Positions 1 to 12,342 of a stretch of DNA of 64,000 nt are shown here, piece after piece. Location: NCBI GenBank assembly GCA_015039365.1, contig WION01000004.1:744001-808000 (forward strand). Reading direction: 5' to 3'. A program made the translations under genes and the position numbers. Origin of the DNA: Amanita rubescens (taxonomy: Eukaryota > Basidiomycota > Agaricomycetes > Agaricales > Amanitaceae). Every line of letters begins with the position of its first letter. The stretch's first letter is position 1. Below the pieces are notes generated by a model. That model was not told the origin of the DNA and searched no databases. It saw only the letters and a list, made by a program, of their open reading frames with translations.

Positions 1-169
1 GATCCAGCTTATTCCGATTTCCTTGTCCCGCAAAGTTTTCCAATCGCCGGCGAGGATGTGGTAATGGCATGCACATCAAGCGTCGAAGCCAGAGAACTAG
101 TAAAGCGGATAGTGAGAGTAATGCATCAGGAAAAGACAGTGGTCCGGTGCTGAATTACTGAGAATTCGT

Positions 170-1249
170 TTACACCCATTCCCATTGAATGTCGTAGAGG
201 CGACCAACGGAAGGGTCTGCAAGGGTATCAAATGCGGCAGGAGAAAAGTCTAGGGAGGTCAATGCACAGCCCGTACAACGGTCGGTGATAGTGACGGTGA
301 CAGTCTTTCCCTGGTCTGTTGGTTGTTGGAATGACCTCAGTATATGGAAGACGAGATCAACAAAGCCACTTACAAGTAACCTTAACCTTCCTACCACAGA
401 TAGGGTTAGCATTGGGGTCGCCACCACCTGTATCCACTTAAGTCAAGTTAGAATAGAACAAAGACTTGTTTCGGATAGACGTACGGGAAATTATCGAACA
501 GTAGATAAGAGACTGCAGCAATGTACTGGCTATCATTATTCGTGATGCCACAAGCGCCAAGACCAGCTGATGATGAGAAGCTCAGTTACCGGCCAGGAGG
601 CATAGCCGCACGACTTACTGCTGTAGAAAGTGCCTACAATGAAATCAACAGTATTAACAGCGAGGATCTGGTGTATGCAAGAACGTAGCGCACCTTGTCC
701 TAACTGAAGGCCAAACATGAAGCTCGGCTCATTACCACCACTACCTGAGCTGGGGGTCGTAGCAGGGGGAGCGGCATGCGAAGTGGTCTTTGGAGGAGGG
801 GGAGGCGCAGCCGTGGTGTGAGCCTGGGTGGTGGCGGGCGGAGCAGGTGGCGTATACGTCGTGTGAGGCGTGCTAGTTGGGGTTGGCAGCTCCTTAGACG
901 AAGTATGGGAAGCAGCAGTATGAGGGACCGACGTTGACGATTGGGAAATGGAAGGACGGGGCTTGCATCGCTTGGAGAGCCTACGGGGTTGGATAGGCTG
1001 ATCTTCAATGGGAGCTACAAGACGGGCGGAGATGCCGCGATGGTGAAGCCGACGCGCAATGTGAGGAGTGGCGAGGACAGTGGGCATAAAGGACGAAAGA
1101 GATGAGGACGAGGGTCCTGGAGATGAACATGGTGAAAAAAAAAACCTGCGGAAAGGGATGGATAAAAGAGTGGAGAGAGCAGGTGATGGAGAGGAAAAAA
1201 GTAGAGATGTAAGAAGGAGATATAAGGTTAGGTATTTGTATTGTGCCAT
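170..1249 (-). CDS. Secreted double-psi beta-barrel (RlpA/expansin-like) protein
   Basis: Secreted protein with an N-terminal signal peptide (MAQYKYLTLYLLLTSLLF...), a long Pro/Ser/Thr-rich linker of about 120 residues and a C-terminal double-psi beta-barrel. The barrel is read from three exons: GTFYSTGLGACGITN, then NPICGRKVKV, then TVTITDRCTGC and LDFSPAAFDTLADP. The Cys, Asp and DFSP motifs are those of fungal RlpA-like/barwin-related proteins, thought to act at the cell wall; no catalytic activity is established for this group. The intron at about 566-615 restores GLGACGITN after FYS. The junction near 421-428 fits the family (FPGGDPNANP) only if one base is dropped, so a single-base insertion is likely there. 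The start at 1249 is chosen because it opens the signal peptide; an upstream ATG at 1288 is possible. Confidence 0.8.
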
Positions 1250-1265
1250 ATTGTGGTGTATTTGG

Positions 1266-2603
1266 CTATATAGCATCTTTGACCGCATACATTTTAGCTA
1301 ATCCCGTGCCTGCCGTGCCTGCGAGGCTGCGGGAGTAGGCATCAATCTGGCCGAGCATCAGCATGCTCTCGAGCCGGCTTGGTTCGCCAGGGATCTTGAA
1401 TAGCCTCGTTACGTCCTCCTCGGGCAGCGGCGCCAACCCCTGTGCCACCCGCGTCTGGTTCTCCTCCTTGCGCTTCGCGACGTAAGTGTCTGCACGCGCC
1501 CGTTCCCGCGTAATCTGTCGCGTCACGTATGCTATGTTCCCCTCTTCCGTCCGGTAGTTGTCTATCGCCTTCTACAATCTGCTCCACGTTCCGCGTCAAC
1601 CCCGTTGAGCCAAACTCGAGCGCGGAGAACGACGGCGGAAGTGTCGCCTCGCTCGCCATATCCGGCGTGCCATCATATAGGGGCGACTTGCTCGACTCCG
1701 TCAGTACTCCGAGGAACGAGCTCAGCAGCGGATTCGCCCGGACTTTGAGAGGCACTTCCTCCAGAATCGAAGAAAATGTTAATTGGTGTTGTATGAGGCT
1801 GGACCAAACGTGTCAATTTACACATGCGTATGAAACGATCACTCCACACCTGGAAGTGCTAAAATTTGATTTTTTGTACGCATTCAAAAAAGGTGCCGTA
1901 AGGCGGAAGGCTCGGAACGATGCATTTCCCCGTGCGGTCTGTGACAAATCTTCAGCAGCATGAATTACTCGTTTCTGAGCTCATCGACAACGGCAACTTG
2001 CCATGTACAATGACTATCCCTCCATGCCTCAATTTTTCTTGATGAATAGCTTGTGTATCGATCAAAGTCTGATTGAAAAAGGCCCCCATCGTCGTGGCCT
2101 GGTAAAACCCAACTACGCTGTCATCCGCTTGCACCTCCTTTAGCGACCGGAGCATAGATGCCTGATATCGTGCTATCGAAGTATGTCATCCAAGCAAACA
2201 CACTATAATGATCATGCAAACCAATCGTTTTCGTCGACTTGTCGCCGTCTTCAGAATGTTGGGGCAGCGGAAATGAGTTTGATACTTCTAATGTGCCATC
2301 CAGATCAAGGCCCAACAAAAGCCCATGTGCTGTCGTCGAGGGTGCTTCTCGTGCGTGCTTTATTATTTTTGTCACAACCTACATTATGATCATTGAGATT
2401 GCGTATACCATGACCAGGAAGCACAGAGACAATACGCTTACCATCCCGTCCAATTGTACAACACGATTAGGTATTTCGGCTTCTATATCAATCGCTTTAG
2501 CCATAGATGGTGGAATTGCTTCATATTTGGGTGCTGCGGGTACTGGTGCAGCAGCAGGTGCAGGCAGCGATGCAGCCAGGGCAGCTGCAAACGCTTGTGC
2601 CAT
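1266..2603 (-). CDS. EIF3H: Translation initiation factor eIF3 subunit h (MPN domain)
   Basis: Subunit h of the eIF3 complex, which helps load the 40S subunit and mRNA in the cytosol. It starts with an Ala/Pro-rich leader (MAQAFAAALAASLPAPA) and enters the MPN domain (KIIKHAREAPSTTAHGLLLG, YQATTMGAFFNQTLIDTQ). It ends with the conserved C-terminal region containing PEEDVTRLFKIPGEPSRLES. Five exons can be followed; the intron at about 1950-2001 uses a GC-AG pair and joins VIVH to DLSQTARGNASFRAFRLT. The MPN lacks an obvious JAMM metal motif, as expected for the non-catalytic eIF3h. One extra base at about 1569 breaks the frame between NVEQIVE and AIDNYRTEEGN; both sides are well conserved. The neighbouring zinc transporter is divergent. 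Confidence 0.9.
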
Positions 2604-3040
2604 TTTTCACTGTGGAGTATAATCTACGAGTCGCACAAGACGCAACTTCAAGCTATTGACAAACGCAGCCAAACATACATCCGATATTCAGGGACGACGT
2701 CTATGACAATCAGTGAGTACTTATCTTAGTCTGATTCAACTCCCTATTCTGCGTAGACACGTTTTCATTACGTTCAATGTATTTTTAATAGCGTTGCGGT
2801 GGTAGCGATATCCTTCACATATGTTATCACTCACAATATCAGTCAACGTACTCTGACATTCGTACTCAATTGATATCCTTAATGCTCGAATCGCTTAACA
2901 TGTCGTCAGTATGGATAAAATCCAACAACCTCCAGCATGCCATGATACAGTGGAACGAGAGATGGGATGACGCCAATAGCCGTGGGAGGACAGCTTCCGT
3001 ATTCCTTTCGACCTTACCGTGACCATAAGGATACCCTGAC
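2604..3040. promoter_or_regulatory. Divergent intergenic region eIF3h / zinc transporter
   Basis: About 440 bp between the start codons of two divergent genes, so it must hold both promoters. No coding exon, repeat or clear binding motif was recognised. Confidence 0.5.
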
Positions 3041-4851
3041 ATGCACTACTCATCGCGCTCAAGCAAGATCATCATTCTTCTGGTCATTGACCTTCTTTTC
3101 TTCTTTGTAGAGCTAATAGTCGGCATGTAGCCATGTTCGTCTCTCTCCCCGCTACTCATCCTCTTCTAGGCTATGCTGTGGGATCTCTGGCTCTCGTTGC
3201 CGACAGCTTCCATATGCTAAAGTATGTTCCTCATCGTAGTATGGCCCAGGGATCTCAACCTCCTGTAGCGATGTCATGAGTTTAGTCGTGGCTTTATATG
3301 CGATCAAGGTCGGTATTTGACTGAGGGTGTTAGTAAGAGGACTGATTTCCGCCTAGCTTGCGTCGAAGACCAACGCTGATCCTCGCTACTCCTATGGCTG
3401 GCACAGAGCGGAAATCTTGGCGGCATTGATCAATGGCGTCTTTCTGCTCGCTTTGTGCTTCTCGATCACTTTAGAAGCCTTGGAACGCTTTTTCTCCCCA
3501 CCAGGCATGTCGTACCCCTTTCTGCCATTCCCATAATCACACTTCGTTCAAGAAATTTCTCAACCTAGAATTGTTGTTATCGTCGGTGCTCTTGGATTGC
3601 TGTCGAATATGGTGGGCCTATTCTTGTTCCACGGTACGTTCGCCGACCTGGCCATAGTCATGTAGGCATTGACTATCTATAGACCATAGCCACGCTCACA
3701 CCCCGGCAAAAAATGGACACTCCACGCCCCCAAGCACGCTTTCCCAGCCGTCATCGACCGATACGTTGTCGCGGCCTATACCATCGTCATCCATTCCAAT
3801 TAGAAAGCATTCTATACCTAGGAACGAGGATGCCTATTCATCGCTATATGATCACCCAGCCGCCACACGCGCCCAACTGGTGCAAGCGGCCAACGAAATT
3901 GCTTCTGCCCAGCCTTCCTCGCCGACCACCACCAAACATTTCAGTCATTCGCAACCAACTAGCGCTGATAAAAATTCGTCTTCCTCATCAAGCAGTCACA
4001 TATCTCATGAGGATAACGATGCTGGTTTGGCGATGCATGAGACTACACCTCTCTTACTTGATCAGGACGTTCCACAACCAGCCGGCGGTCACGGACACTC
4101 CCACTCGGGATCAATGAACATGCGCGCTCTCGTCCTCCATGTACTTGGTGACGCCCTTGGGAACGTTGGAGTCATCGCTTCTGGTCTTATCATCTGGCTT
4201 ACGACATGGTCATATAAATACTACTCTGATCCAGTAATCAGTCTTGTGATCACGGTCATCATTTTTTCTAGTGCATTGCCTCTAGGTGAGATCACTAATT
4301 TTTCACAAGGAAGTATCCTAACAAACGGCGAAGTCCGCAGTACATCTTTCATCCTCTTGCAGGGCGTTCCACACACAGTATCGCTCAATCAAGTGCGGCG
4401 GTCTATACTCGGTGTGGAAGGGGTACTCTCTCTGCATGAACTACACATATGGCAACTCTCCGAATCCAAGATAGTAGCATCTGTTCATGTCCTTGTAGCA
4501 TCCAGGAAGCACGAGTTCATGCTTATAGCTGCAAATATCCGCAGAATTTTGCACCAGCATGGTGTACATTCCAGCACCATTCAACCAGAATACCGTCATG
4601 AAGTTGGTGAAGATGAACATTCCGGAGCGCAACCAAAGGTAACTTGAATGATGTCCCGCTATTGCAAGTGTCTAACGCACACGCATCAGGCCTGCCAAGA
4701 CAACTCCTGTCTGATTTTGTGCCCAGCCGATAAAGTATGCGATCCGATGGAAAACGCTTGCTGTCGTGAGCTTCAATTCAACTATTCGCGATTGCGTGCG
4801 GTTACTGATGTGATTCTAGCGCCGGCTGCTTCCACAGACAGCAACGTTTAA
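3041..4851 (+). CDS. ZRC1: CDF-family zinc transporter, ZRC1/COT1-like
   Basis: Cation diffusion facilitator that moves zinc, and probably cobalt, into the vacuole or secretory compartment in exchange for protons. The exons spell a first membrane segment (KIIILLVIDLLFFFVELIVG), then YAVGSLALVADSFHML with the family His/Asp zinc site, then TNADPRYSYGWHRAEILAAL. A second HxxxD site sits in LHVLGDALGNVGVIASG. Cytosolic His-rich stretches (DHSHAH and GGHGHSHSG) flank a long Ser-rich loop of about 120 residues. The last exons give a Cys-rich tail, SCLILCPADKVCD...ENACC. Intron 1 (3123-3169) has a GC donor; two late introns (from about 4640 and 4775) remove in-frame stops. All exons join in frame. 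Confidence 0.9.
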
Positions 4852-4911
4852 GCATCGCATTATAGACTAAATGTAGAGGTCGATGACTTCGTATTATATA
4901 GTACCATAGGT

Positions 4912-7900
4912 TTAATTAGCTACAAAAACCGGAAAATTTGCCACGAATGTTTGAGAAGCTGTCAACCGTTGTATAATGAGAGCGCTGACAGCACTGGATT
5001 TTCGTGCTCGCAAATCATCAGCTAATCTCCTTGCCATTGCAGTGGTCGTCTGGCCGAGGAAACTTCGATGTTCTGATATCACGGTCTGTACTGCCCACTC
5101 CAAATGGTGTGCTGCAGTAAGCGCAGATGAGATCAGGCTGACAAGTAGTTCAGTGGCCAGAGCTTGTTCAGATGCCTGCTGCTGGTCGATCCTGGTGATT
5201 AGCATCGGCACAATAAGATGAATAAAGATAGGGCAGCAGAGGAGGCGTAGCTGTACAACGTGGCATGGTCAGGATGAAAGTGGCAATACGCCGACAACGT
5301 TCAGCGTCGCCGACGCTCGCAGCCTCGACTAGCTCTGACCAGACAATGTCGAGAAACTTGGAGGGCGGTATAACTCCTAGACACCTCTCCACGTCTATGG
5401 CTGGCCCTTTGCCTGCCCGCGCCATTGCAAGAGCATTTCGAACGACTTGCTTCGGTTGTCTTTCAACCGGCAAGCCGAGCTCATTCGGTGTCGTGAGCGC
5501 TATTCTCACATTAGTGCGGATCATTAGCGATAATATGTCCTCTACCTTCGAGCCTCTGGCCAATAGCATCGGCAACGACACGCCGAACCGCCTCCGCGTT
5601 GAATGTGTTCGCGTCCAATGCATATCTTCTTTTTTCTGAGACAAAATTGAGTATCTGAGAGGCGCACAGACAGAGGACAGGGCGAGGACAGGCGGGAGAC
5701 AGCAATAGCGTTTGCAGCGTTTCGAGATAAGGCATCCCATACAACCTTAAATGTCTGAGCCTGACATCTATCTATAGGAGAGAGTTTTTACCCTTTGCGT
5801 TGGATCTCTTGGACTATGGCTTTGATAACTCCGACGAGAGTCCAGCTGAGTATCGGGCCTGTAAAATACGACACGCCATTGTTGAGGACTTCATGGTCTA
5901 TCTTTCGCGCAGAAGATGCTTGCAGAGCATCCAAAAACAAAGTCGCAGATATACGAAGTAAGGCTTTCGGCTTTGTGGTTCTGCAACCATTGTTAGGATC
6001 TTGCGCAGCTGACTGGTCAACGTATACCGTAATATGGAATCTTCAATCCCCTCGTTACTGCTATCAAATAGGGCTTTGTGCCAAGCGTTGTATGCTGTTA
6101 TGTCATCGTTCGAGAAAGCACTTTGCGATAACACGACTCCAATGGACTTCAAGAATTTCGCAGAGCTTGATTGGCGCTCGTCCGTAAACTCTAGATTGTT
6201 CAACTGTGTGGGCACTGATCAGAGAAAACAAGCAGTGGTTGGACGCATACTGACGTGGAATCGCGCAATAGCACATTGGGCGAACAATACGATATCACCT
6301 AGGTGGCTAACTGCTGTCTGTGGGTCGCCTGGTCGAGTATATATGTTTCGTAATCAATTTTGCGGGAAAAAGAACGAACCTACTGTTTCACAGTCATACT
6401 CGTCCAACAGTGAGAGTGCGTGGAATACGAGATCAGAGATCCTAGCATGCAAAGCTGTGATATCCAAGGCAAAATCGTACGTGTAAAGGATTTTGCAGAG
6501 ATGGCTCAGAGCTTCGACATCAAATATAGCTGCAAGTGAAGTGAAGCGCTTCAAAGGTTCGATACGAGTACGAACTGGACAAGAATAAAGGGCAGACCTT
6601 ATGGACGACAAAGGCGAATACAGCATGAGATAGAACGTCTCTTGATATGCGTTCCATCCAGACGCGGAAATCTGGGATGCTGATGTCTGGCGACAGTTTC
6701 GATTCGATGAAAATCTGTTCAAGACAATGCATAATCTCGCATCATACTCGAAGCATGCTACGCACCTCTACTTCGACTCCGTTTTCTTGAGCATCATTAC
6801 GCAGCCGAGGTATACTATCTTTTGAAATCCCCGGATCTTTCTCCGTGGCAAATCCTACGTTAATCAATCCACATGTAATGAGTTGGAGGAGCAGATCACG
6901 CGTAAAAGACTGGGTCCTGCCAAGTCTTGTCGTGAGCAACCGAAAGAAAGTAGATATCAAGACATACATGTCTTCTTGCATATCGTGATTGCCTGCAGAA
7001 CGAGATAATGCGACGTCACCTGCCACAATGAGATCAGGTCGCAAAAAAACCTGTGGAAAGCGCGGCTTGCATGGCACTATGCTGCAAGGAGTGTCAGTGG
7101 AAGTTCTGTGTCATGTACGACGGCACGCCTGACCCAGTCGATCGTTGCACCATCAGCCGCAAAAACGTCCTGGAATGATGAGAGAAGACTAGGCAGCTGT
7201 GCTGCATGAGTTTCAATAATAATCCAACATGAAAAACCTACCCTGCCAACGATGAAGGATTTCCATAATGAGGCGTCAGTTGAACTTTGGGATATGCAAG
7301 TAAATGCGGCAGTGAAGAGTTGGGTGTAAAATGCGGTTGGTGTCCAAGACGTCCATCTGTATATACTGACGAGGAGCGCTACAGGATCACTGCCGCTTCC
7401 GGATCCAAAACGATATGCTCTGTAAGTTACCTAGATAGAGAATGAGATTTAAATTGCACTTTGGCAAAACAACGTACGAGATGATGCAAAACTAAGCTAA
7501 ACGTAACGATATCACCATCTCCACTTGAACCAATCCCATCACCCTTGTTATATGAGCCAGAGTAATGCAATGTGTGAAGAAGCTGAGCTTCTGTAGCTGC
7601 CTTGGCGTCGTCTCCGATGAGTAAACTCAAAGATAGTACGAATGTCTCCAGCATCTGTCGCACATCTGGTAAAAGACGGAAATTCTGTAATAACTCGTTG
7701 GCATCAGAAAGGAACACGATAGCCTGTCGCGGTGGAATTTGTGACATGTCCACAATAGAAGAAAGCAAAAGCATGAGAAGTTCCGATGCAGAACTCATAA
7801 GCCTGCTTGAATGCGACATCGGCAGTGAGTAGGTCGTTCTGAGAAGAGCAAGCGCGTCCTGGATCGTGTTCATTGTCTTGTTCAACGGTTCGGTCTGGGA

Positions 7901-8363
7901 GATGATTGTAGCTGCACCCGGCGCGTATCGTGCATCTATAGCAATCCGACATAGAGAGTCCAATGTATCAGCAGTATGCAGCTCCGAAGAACGTGCAGCT
8001 GATAGGAATGAGGATGTGAAAATGGGCACAGAGACCATTCCCGATTCCACAGCGTAACGAAGATACTTCTGAAGGTCTGGATCTCCAGGATACGACCTAT
8101 ACAATACAAGAACAGAATCTAATCACCATTGAGCAGGATTCCAGAAACTGGGAAAAGAATTCGTACTGCTCAAGTTGTGTTCAATCTCCTCCGACACTTG
8201 TATAGAGCTCTCTTTAGATATATAGAGCTTGCAGAGACTCATCCACTGTTTCAAATACAACAAGCCCTAGTTAATCAACGTTGAAAACCTTCGTACTACT
8301 ACTGACTTTGGTTGCTGAGATACCATTCTGAAAGCAATTTCTCGTGAGTTCTGCCAGTGTCAT
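4912..8363 (-). CDS. MED5: Mediator complex subunit 5 (Med5/Nut1)
   Basis: Large tail-module subunit of Mediator, the nuclear co-activator linking transcription factors to RNA polymerase II. The start MTLAELTRNCFQNGISATKW and the block SYPGDPDLQKYLRYAVESG match fungal Med5. Later blocks include PVSHSSRLMSSASELLMLLL in part, NAWHKALFDSSNEGIEDSIL joined to RTTKPKALLRISATLF, and ARAGKGPAIDVERCL. The protein is about 1000 residues, alpha-helical throughout, with no catalytic motif, which is normal for Med5. Roughly ten introns. A one-base insertion at about 5230 splits TPPLLP from IFIHLIVPMLITRIDQQ. The ATG at 8361-8363 lies only 69 bp from the stop of the upstream golgin gene on the same strand. 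Identification is from remembered family pattern. Confidence 0.8.
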
Positions 8364-8432
8364 TTTGCACAACTTGAGAAAGGAAATTGCCTAAATTAGT
8401 AACCGAGGGTATTTACAAGCTACAATATTACA

Positions 8433-11146
8433 TCAAACTTTGGCCATTAATCTCCTAGTTTCCTGCGGCGTGAATCGCAGCAAGATAGATATGACTCGAA
8501 CGAGATTCGGCTGATGTAGTGAAATCAATCAACGATTTCTTCCGTGAAGTCATTGCAATGAGCTTACCCGCATCTCTTTATGTTCCAAGAACTGAAGAAT
8601 CACATTTCGTAAGTATTCAAGGTTGATCTCTTCCTCTTTATTTGCTGGTGTACCGTCTTGCGCAGGTGCCGGAGAACCCGCTCGGGACGTTGAATCTGAT
8701 TGAATAGAGGTGCGCGGTTCTGCAGGGGCACTTTCGTCTGGCCGAGGTGACCAATAGCCAATTCCAGGGCTTCGCTGCCGCTCAAGCAAAGTTATAGAAG
8801 ACTGGACTTTTCTAAGCTCTTCCCGTAGTGTCTGATGACCAATTAGTTCTGGTGTTGTCCTCCAAAGCATTGTGTACCTTGTTGCTGAGGCGAAGTTGAG
8901 TTTCACGAGCATTGACCTCTCCTACTTGTCGTTCAAGATTTTGTATTGTGCTTGTAAGTTCCGTTTCTCGTTCTTCAGCGGTTTTCTGCGGAAGACGACG
9001 TCAAGACGGTAGTAAGTGAACATCAGATAAATACCTCGATGCTTTCCACGATTTCTTTAGGTAGAGAGTAGTTCCGCCAACTGTTGTTGACTTAGGCGAG
9101 CCTCGTCCTGCAACTGAGCCTTTTCGGCACGAAGACGATCGACTAGCTTTTCATGCTCGCCCCGTGACCTGAAATTCGCCTCCAATAAGTTTTTCAGGTC
9201 ATCTACTTCCTTCCCCTTGTCGCGGGCTTTGCGGCTCCATTCTGATTCACTATCATTACGTTCGATCTCCAATTGTTGAAGACGAGTCTTCATTTCAGTA
9301 AGCTTTGCTTCATACTTGAGTTCCGTGAAGGACAGGAGGCGGGCTACCTCTTCGGGTGATGTCGTCACCTGCTGCGACCGAGATTCTTGTTCTCTCTGAG
9401 CTTCTTGGACGTCATAAGTTAACAATGCGATTCGGTCTTGGGCTTCTCGCAATTGATATTGTAGTTCCGTGTTCTGGTTCTGTAAGGACTCGAGGTGCGA
9501 CTGAACGGACTCTACTTCTGCTTGCCGCATCTGAAGTTGATCAAACATCTGATTCTTGTCGCGCGTAATGTTATTGAGCGACGTCTCTAATGTCGTGACT
9601 TGAGAAGCCTTTAGAGATAGTTCTTTTGTATGATTGGCCTAGCAGAACGTTTAGCGGCAAATTCTGCTAGGAGATGCGAAGGTCCATACCTTAAGCGTCA
9701 CGGATTCAAGTTCAAACTGCCCTTTAAGAGCAGACGATTCCTTGTCATACCGTTCTTGCAGCGTGGCTAGTTCTTTCTCAAACTGCGCCCTGATCTTCGC
9801 GCTCGATTTCTCTTTCTCTGCTTTAACTGCATTAATCTCTTCCTGTAATCTCAACCTGTCGGACTGGTCTTTATCCTTATCTCCTTGTCCCCGCTGTTTC
9901 AGGGAAGTGACTTCTTTGAGAGCTTCGTCTCTTTCTTTCTCCGTCTTTACTAACTTTTGCCGCACCGTCTTAAGTAAACTGATGGCTTTGACTCGCTTTT
10001 CCTCTTCTTCTTTAGCCACGTTTCTAGTTTGCTCGAGTTCAGCCTGCAACTTCTGAGTTCCATCCTTCTGCTTTTGTACGCTCTCTTGTGCCTCAGACGA
10101 AGTCCGTTGGGATGCTTTGAACAGCGCTTCGGCCTCGTTTACTTGAGATCTTAGCCGCTCGATCTGTTCCAAATGTGACCGCGACTCAGAACCATGTTTC
10201 TCAGATAATTCCTGGATATGATGCTCTTGCTCTGCAAGCACGCTTAGAAAAGTTGGACGCCGATGCATACGAAACCTTGCTCACCCCGCACTTTGGCTTC
10301 AAGTTCTTTGATGTCATTTTGATTCGACTGGAGATAACATTCTACTAAATACCACAGAAAATACAATGAATTGCCATACCGAGGGTTTTGAGATGATGCT
10401 CCTAAGATAATCACCTAGTGCAACAGTATCGTCTATTGTTTGCAGCGGTGTTAACTCGCGAAAGATTTCATCAACCGTAACTTTATTCGCTTGCAATGTC
10501 TTGAATGACTCAGAAACATCTTACAGCATGAACTTCTTAGTATTAATTAGACATACAATAGACGAACCATACCCAGGAAACGTTGCTCAACCTGCTTCAG
10601 CCGCTCCTGTAACGACTCGATATCGGTTGACGAATCTTGATTCGCGCTGCCATGAGCAGCATTTAAGTTGGTTTCGCTCTCTGACGTTTGTGTGATGTCA
10701 CCTGGCTCTCGTGCATGATTTTGAGTGACATTGTTTGCTTGAACCAACGTGTCTTTAAGTGACTTCTCCAACACTGGAGAGAGCGGAGGTGACCCGGGTA
10801 GGGGAATCAGTCTAGGAGATACCGGCGGGGGCACAAGAGATGCATTAGAAGGAGAGTCTGGGCGACTGGAGATGGCTTTTTGGTTATCCGAAGTGGACGG
10901 TGTCGCTTGCCTGGAATTATTCGCGTCTCCAGTTGCGAGGCTAGCCTTTAGTCTGTCTTCAAGAGAAAGCTTCTTGCCAGTTGACGAGCTTCTGGGGGCA
11001 GGACTAGCGCTCCGTCCGCGTTGAGCAGCTAAAGACTTGCGTAGGCTGGATTGGCTGGAAGAGAGTGGAGTTGAAGATCTGCTACCGTTGTCCGCACCGG
11101 GCGTCGCAGGAAGACTCTCTACAACTTGTCGAAGACTATTAAACAT
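8433..11146 (-). CDS. IMH1: GRIP-domain golgin (Imh1-like)
   Basis: Coiled-coil tether of the trans-Golgi. The first ~150 residues are Ser/Pro-rich (MFNSLRQVVESLPATPGAD). About 550 residues of uninterrupted coiled coil follow, for example VKAISLLKTVRQKLVKTEKE and SRSHLEQIERLRSQVNEAEA. The end is a GRIP domain, NLEYLRNVILQFLEHKEMR joined across an intron to PNLVRVISILLRFTPQETRR. GRIP domains bind Arl1-GTP on Golgi membranes; the invariant Tyr (LEYL) is present. At about 9059 one extra base turns LLST-KEIVESIE into a stop (ACC TAA), although both sides are clearly one coiled coil. The gene sits between PEX14 (64 bp upstream) and MED5 (69 bp downstream), all on the minus strand. Confidence 0.88.
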
Positions 11147-11210
11147 CCAGCAAGACAGGAATTATCCATCGAGGACAACTAATACATCCGACCTCTCACG
11201 TGACTACAAA

Positions 11211-12237
11211 CTACGCTTCTGCCACTTCTTTCCCCTTCGGTTCACTGGAAGAACTCTCGGCACCATTTAATACGGTGCTGGCCAGTTGCCAGGAAGGTAT
11301 CACAGGTCTACCAACCGTTGGCAACGGCGACGACGGAGTGCTTGGAATAGATGTTCCGCGATTCAACAACAAGGCTTTCAGGGACTTGAGCTCCAGTTGT
11401 AATTCGGCAAGAGATTGGTTGTGGCTCTCTTTATCCTTCTCTATCATCTGAAATATTGTTAGACAAATTAAAATGAACGGCAATGTCCAAGGACCTTGGG
11501 TAGCAAATCGCGAATATTGTTTACTTCATCTCTGATCTCGCGTATTTCGTCGCGCGTCTTCTGTTCTCCGTCCCGCATTTCCACGACGACCGTCTGAACA
11601 TCCTTAGTAGTTTTTTCTATGGCTACTCGCTGCTCATCCACCGCCGCCCTCACGGCAGCAGATTCCGCCTGGATCTCCTTTAGCAGGAGCTCTGCTGCAT
11701 CGAACTGCGTGTTCAACGCGTCGCGATCTTGTTCATATGCAGTAGCAGTCTGGCGGCTGCAAATGCGGCAGAAGATATTTCTAATGGTTTGGGGCGTGGA
11801 TTAGATCAATAAACGTCGTTCGACGAAACACACTTTGAACAAGGATATCGCGCCATATGCAACCGTACCAGAAATAACGGCCGTGATCTGTAGCCAAATG
11901 ATTAAGCATGTGATTTCCGAAGCCACGTAGACATACGAAGTAGTCCCGCCAATCCCAGCGTGTAGGTGGTGATGCTAGATTGTAAAGTGAAGAACCTTGC
12001 GCTGGGCCATGTTGTGCTTGATAAGGGTGAGCGGTGGCAGCCTGCCTGAACGCCAAGTCAATCTCCTGAGGAGATAGACCTTTTGCTTCAAGAAACTGCA
12101 CGCGCTGAGAAACTGGAGAAGCCTGTGTCTTGAAGTGTGTGAGCGAAGAGCGGGGTGTAAAGCAATGAAGGTACCTTTGGGTCCACGAGAAAGGCGACAG
12201 CGTTGCGGAGCAATTCTTGACGGTCCGGAGCGGACAT
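11211..12237 (-). CDS. PEX14: Peroxisomal membrane protein PEX14
   Basis: Docking factor of the peroxisomal import pore, binding PEX5. The N-terminal domain reads RQELLRNAVAFLVDPK, then across an intron ASPVSQRVQFLEAKGLSPQE: the conserved three-helix fold with its VxFLxDPKVxxSP pattern. Two small exons give the single membrane segment (TAVISGTVAYGAISLFKKYL). A coiled coil follows (YEQDRDALNTQFDAAELLLK) and a Pro/Ser-rich tail. Between LLPHLQPP and TATAYEQDRDA one base too many at about 11750 shifts the frame. The start at 12237 (MSAPDRQEL) is the standard family start. It is divergent from TUF1 with only about 105 bp between start codons. Confidence 0.9.
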
Positions 12238-12342
12238 GTGTGACCATAACCCTAACCTTAGGCAAGGACTTGTTCCGGCGTCGGCCGGCAAATAAATTTT
12301 GGTCATTGGTTCTGGTCTACACGATCACCTGTCACTGGCAAT
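12238..12342. promoter_or_regulatory. Short divergent promoter PEX14 / TUF1
   Basis: Only about 105 bp separate the two start codons, so 5' leaders and core promoters must overlap. The stretch contains ataaccctaaccttagg, a chance-length telomere-like string, and no TATA box that I can defend. Confidence 0.5.

Noticed and set aside
1..169. Left edge stretch as a possible gene end
   Set aside because: No open frame with family support; too short to judge.
12240..12262. Telomere-like ccctaaccct string between PEX14 and TUF1
   Set aside because: Fewer than two repeat units in a normal gene-dense region; chance match.
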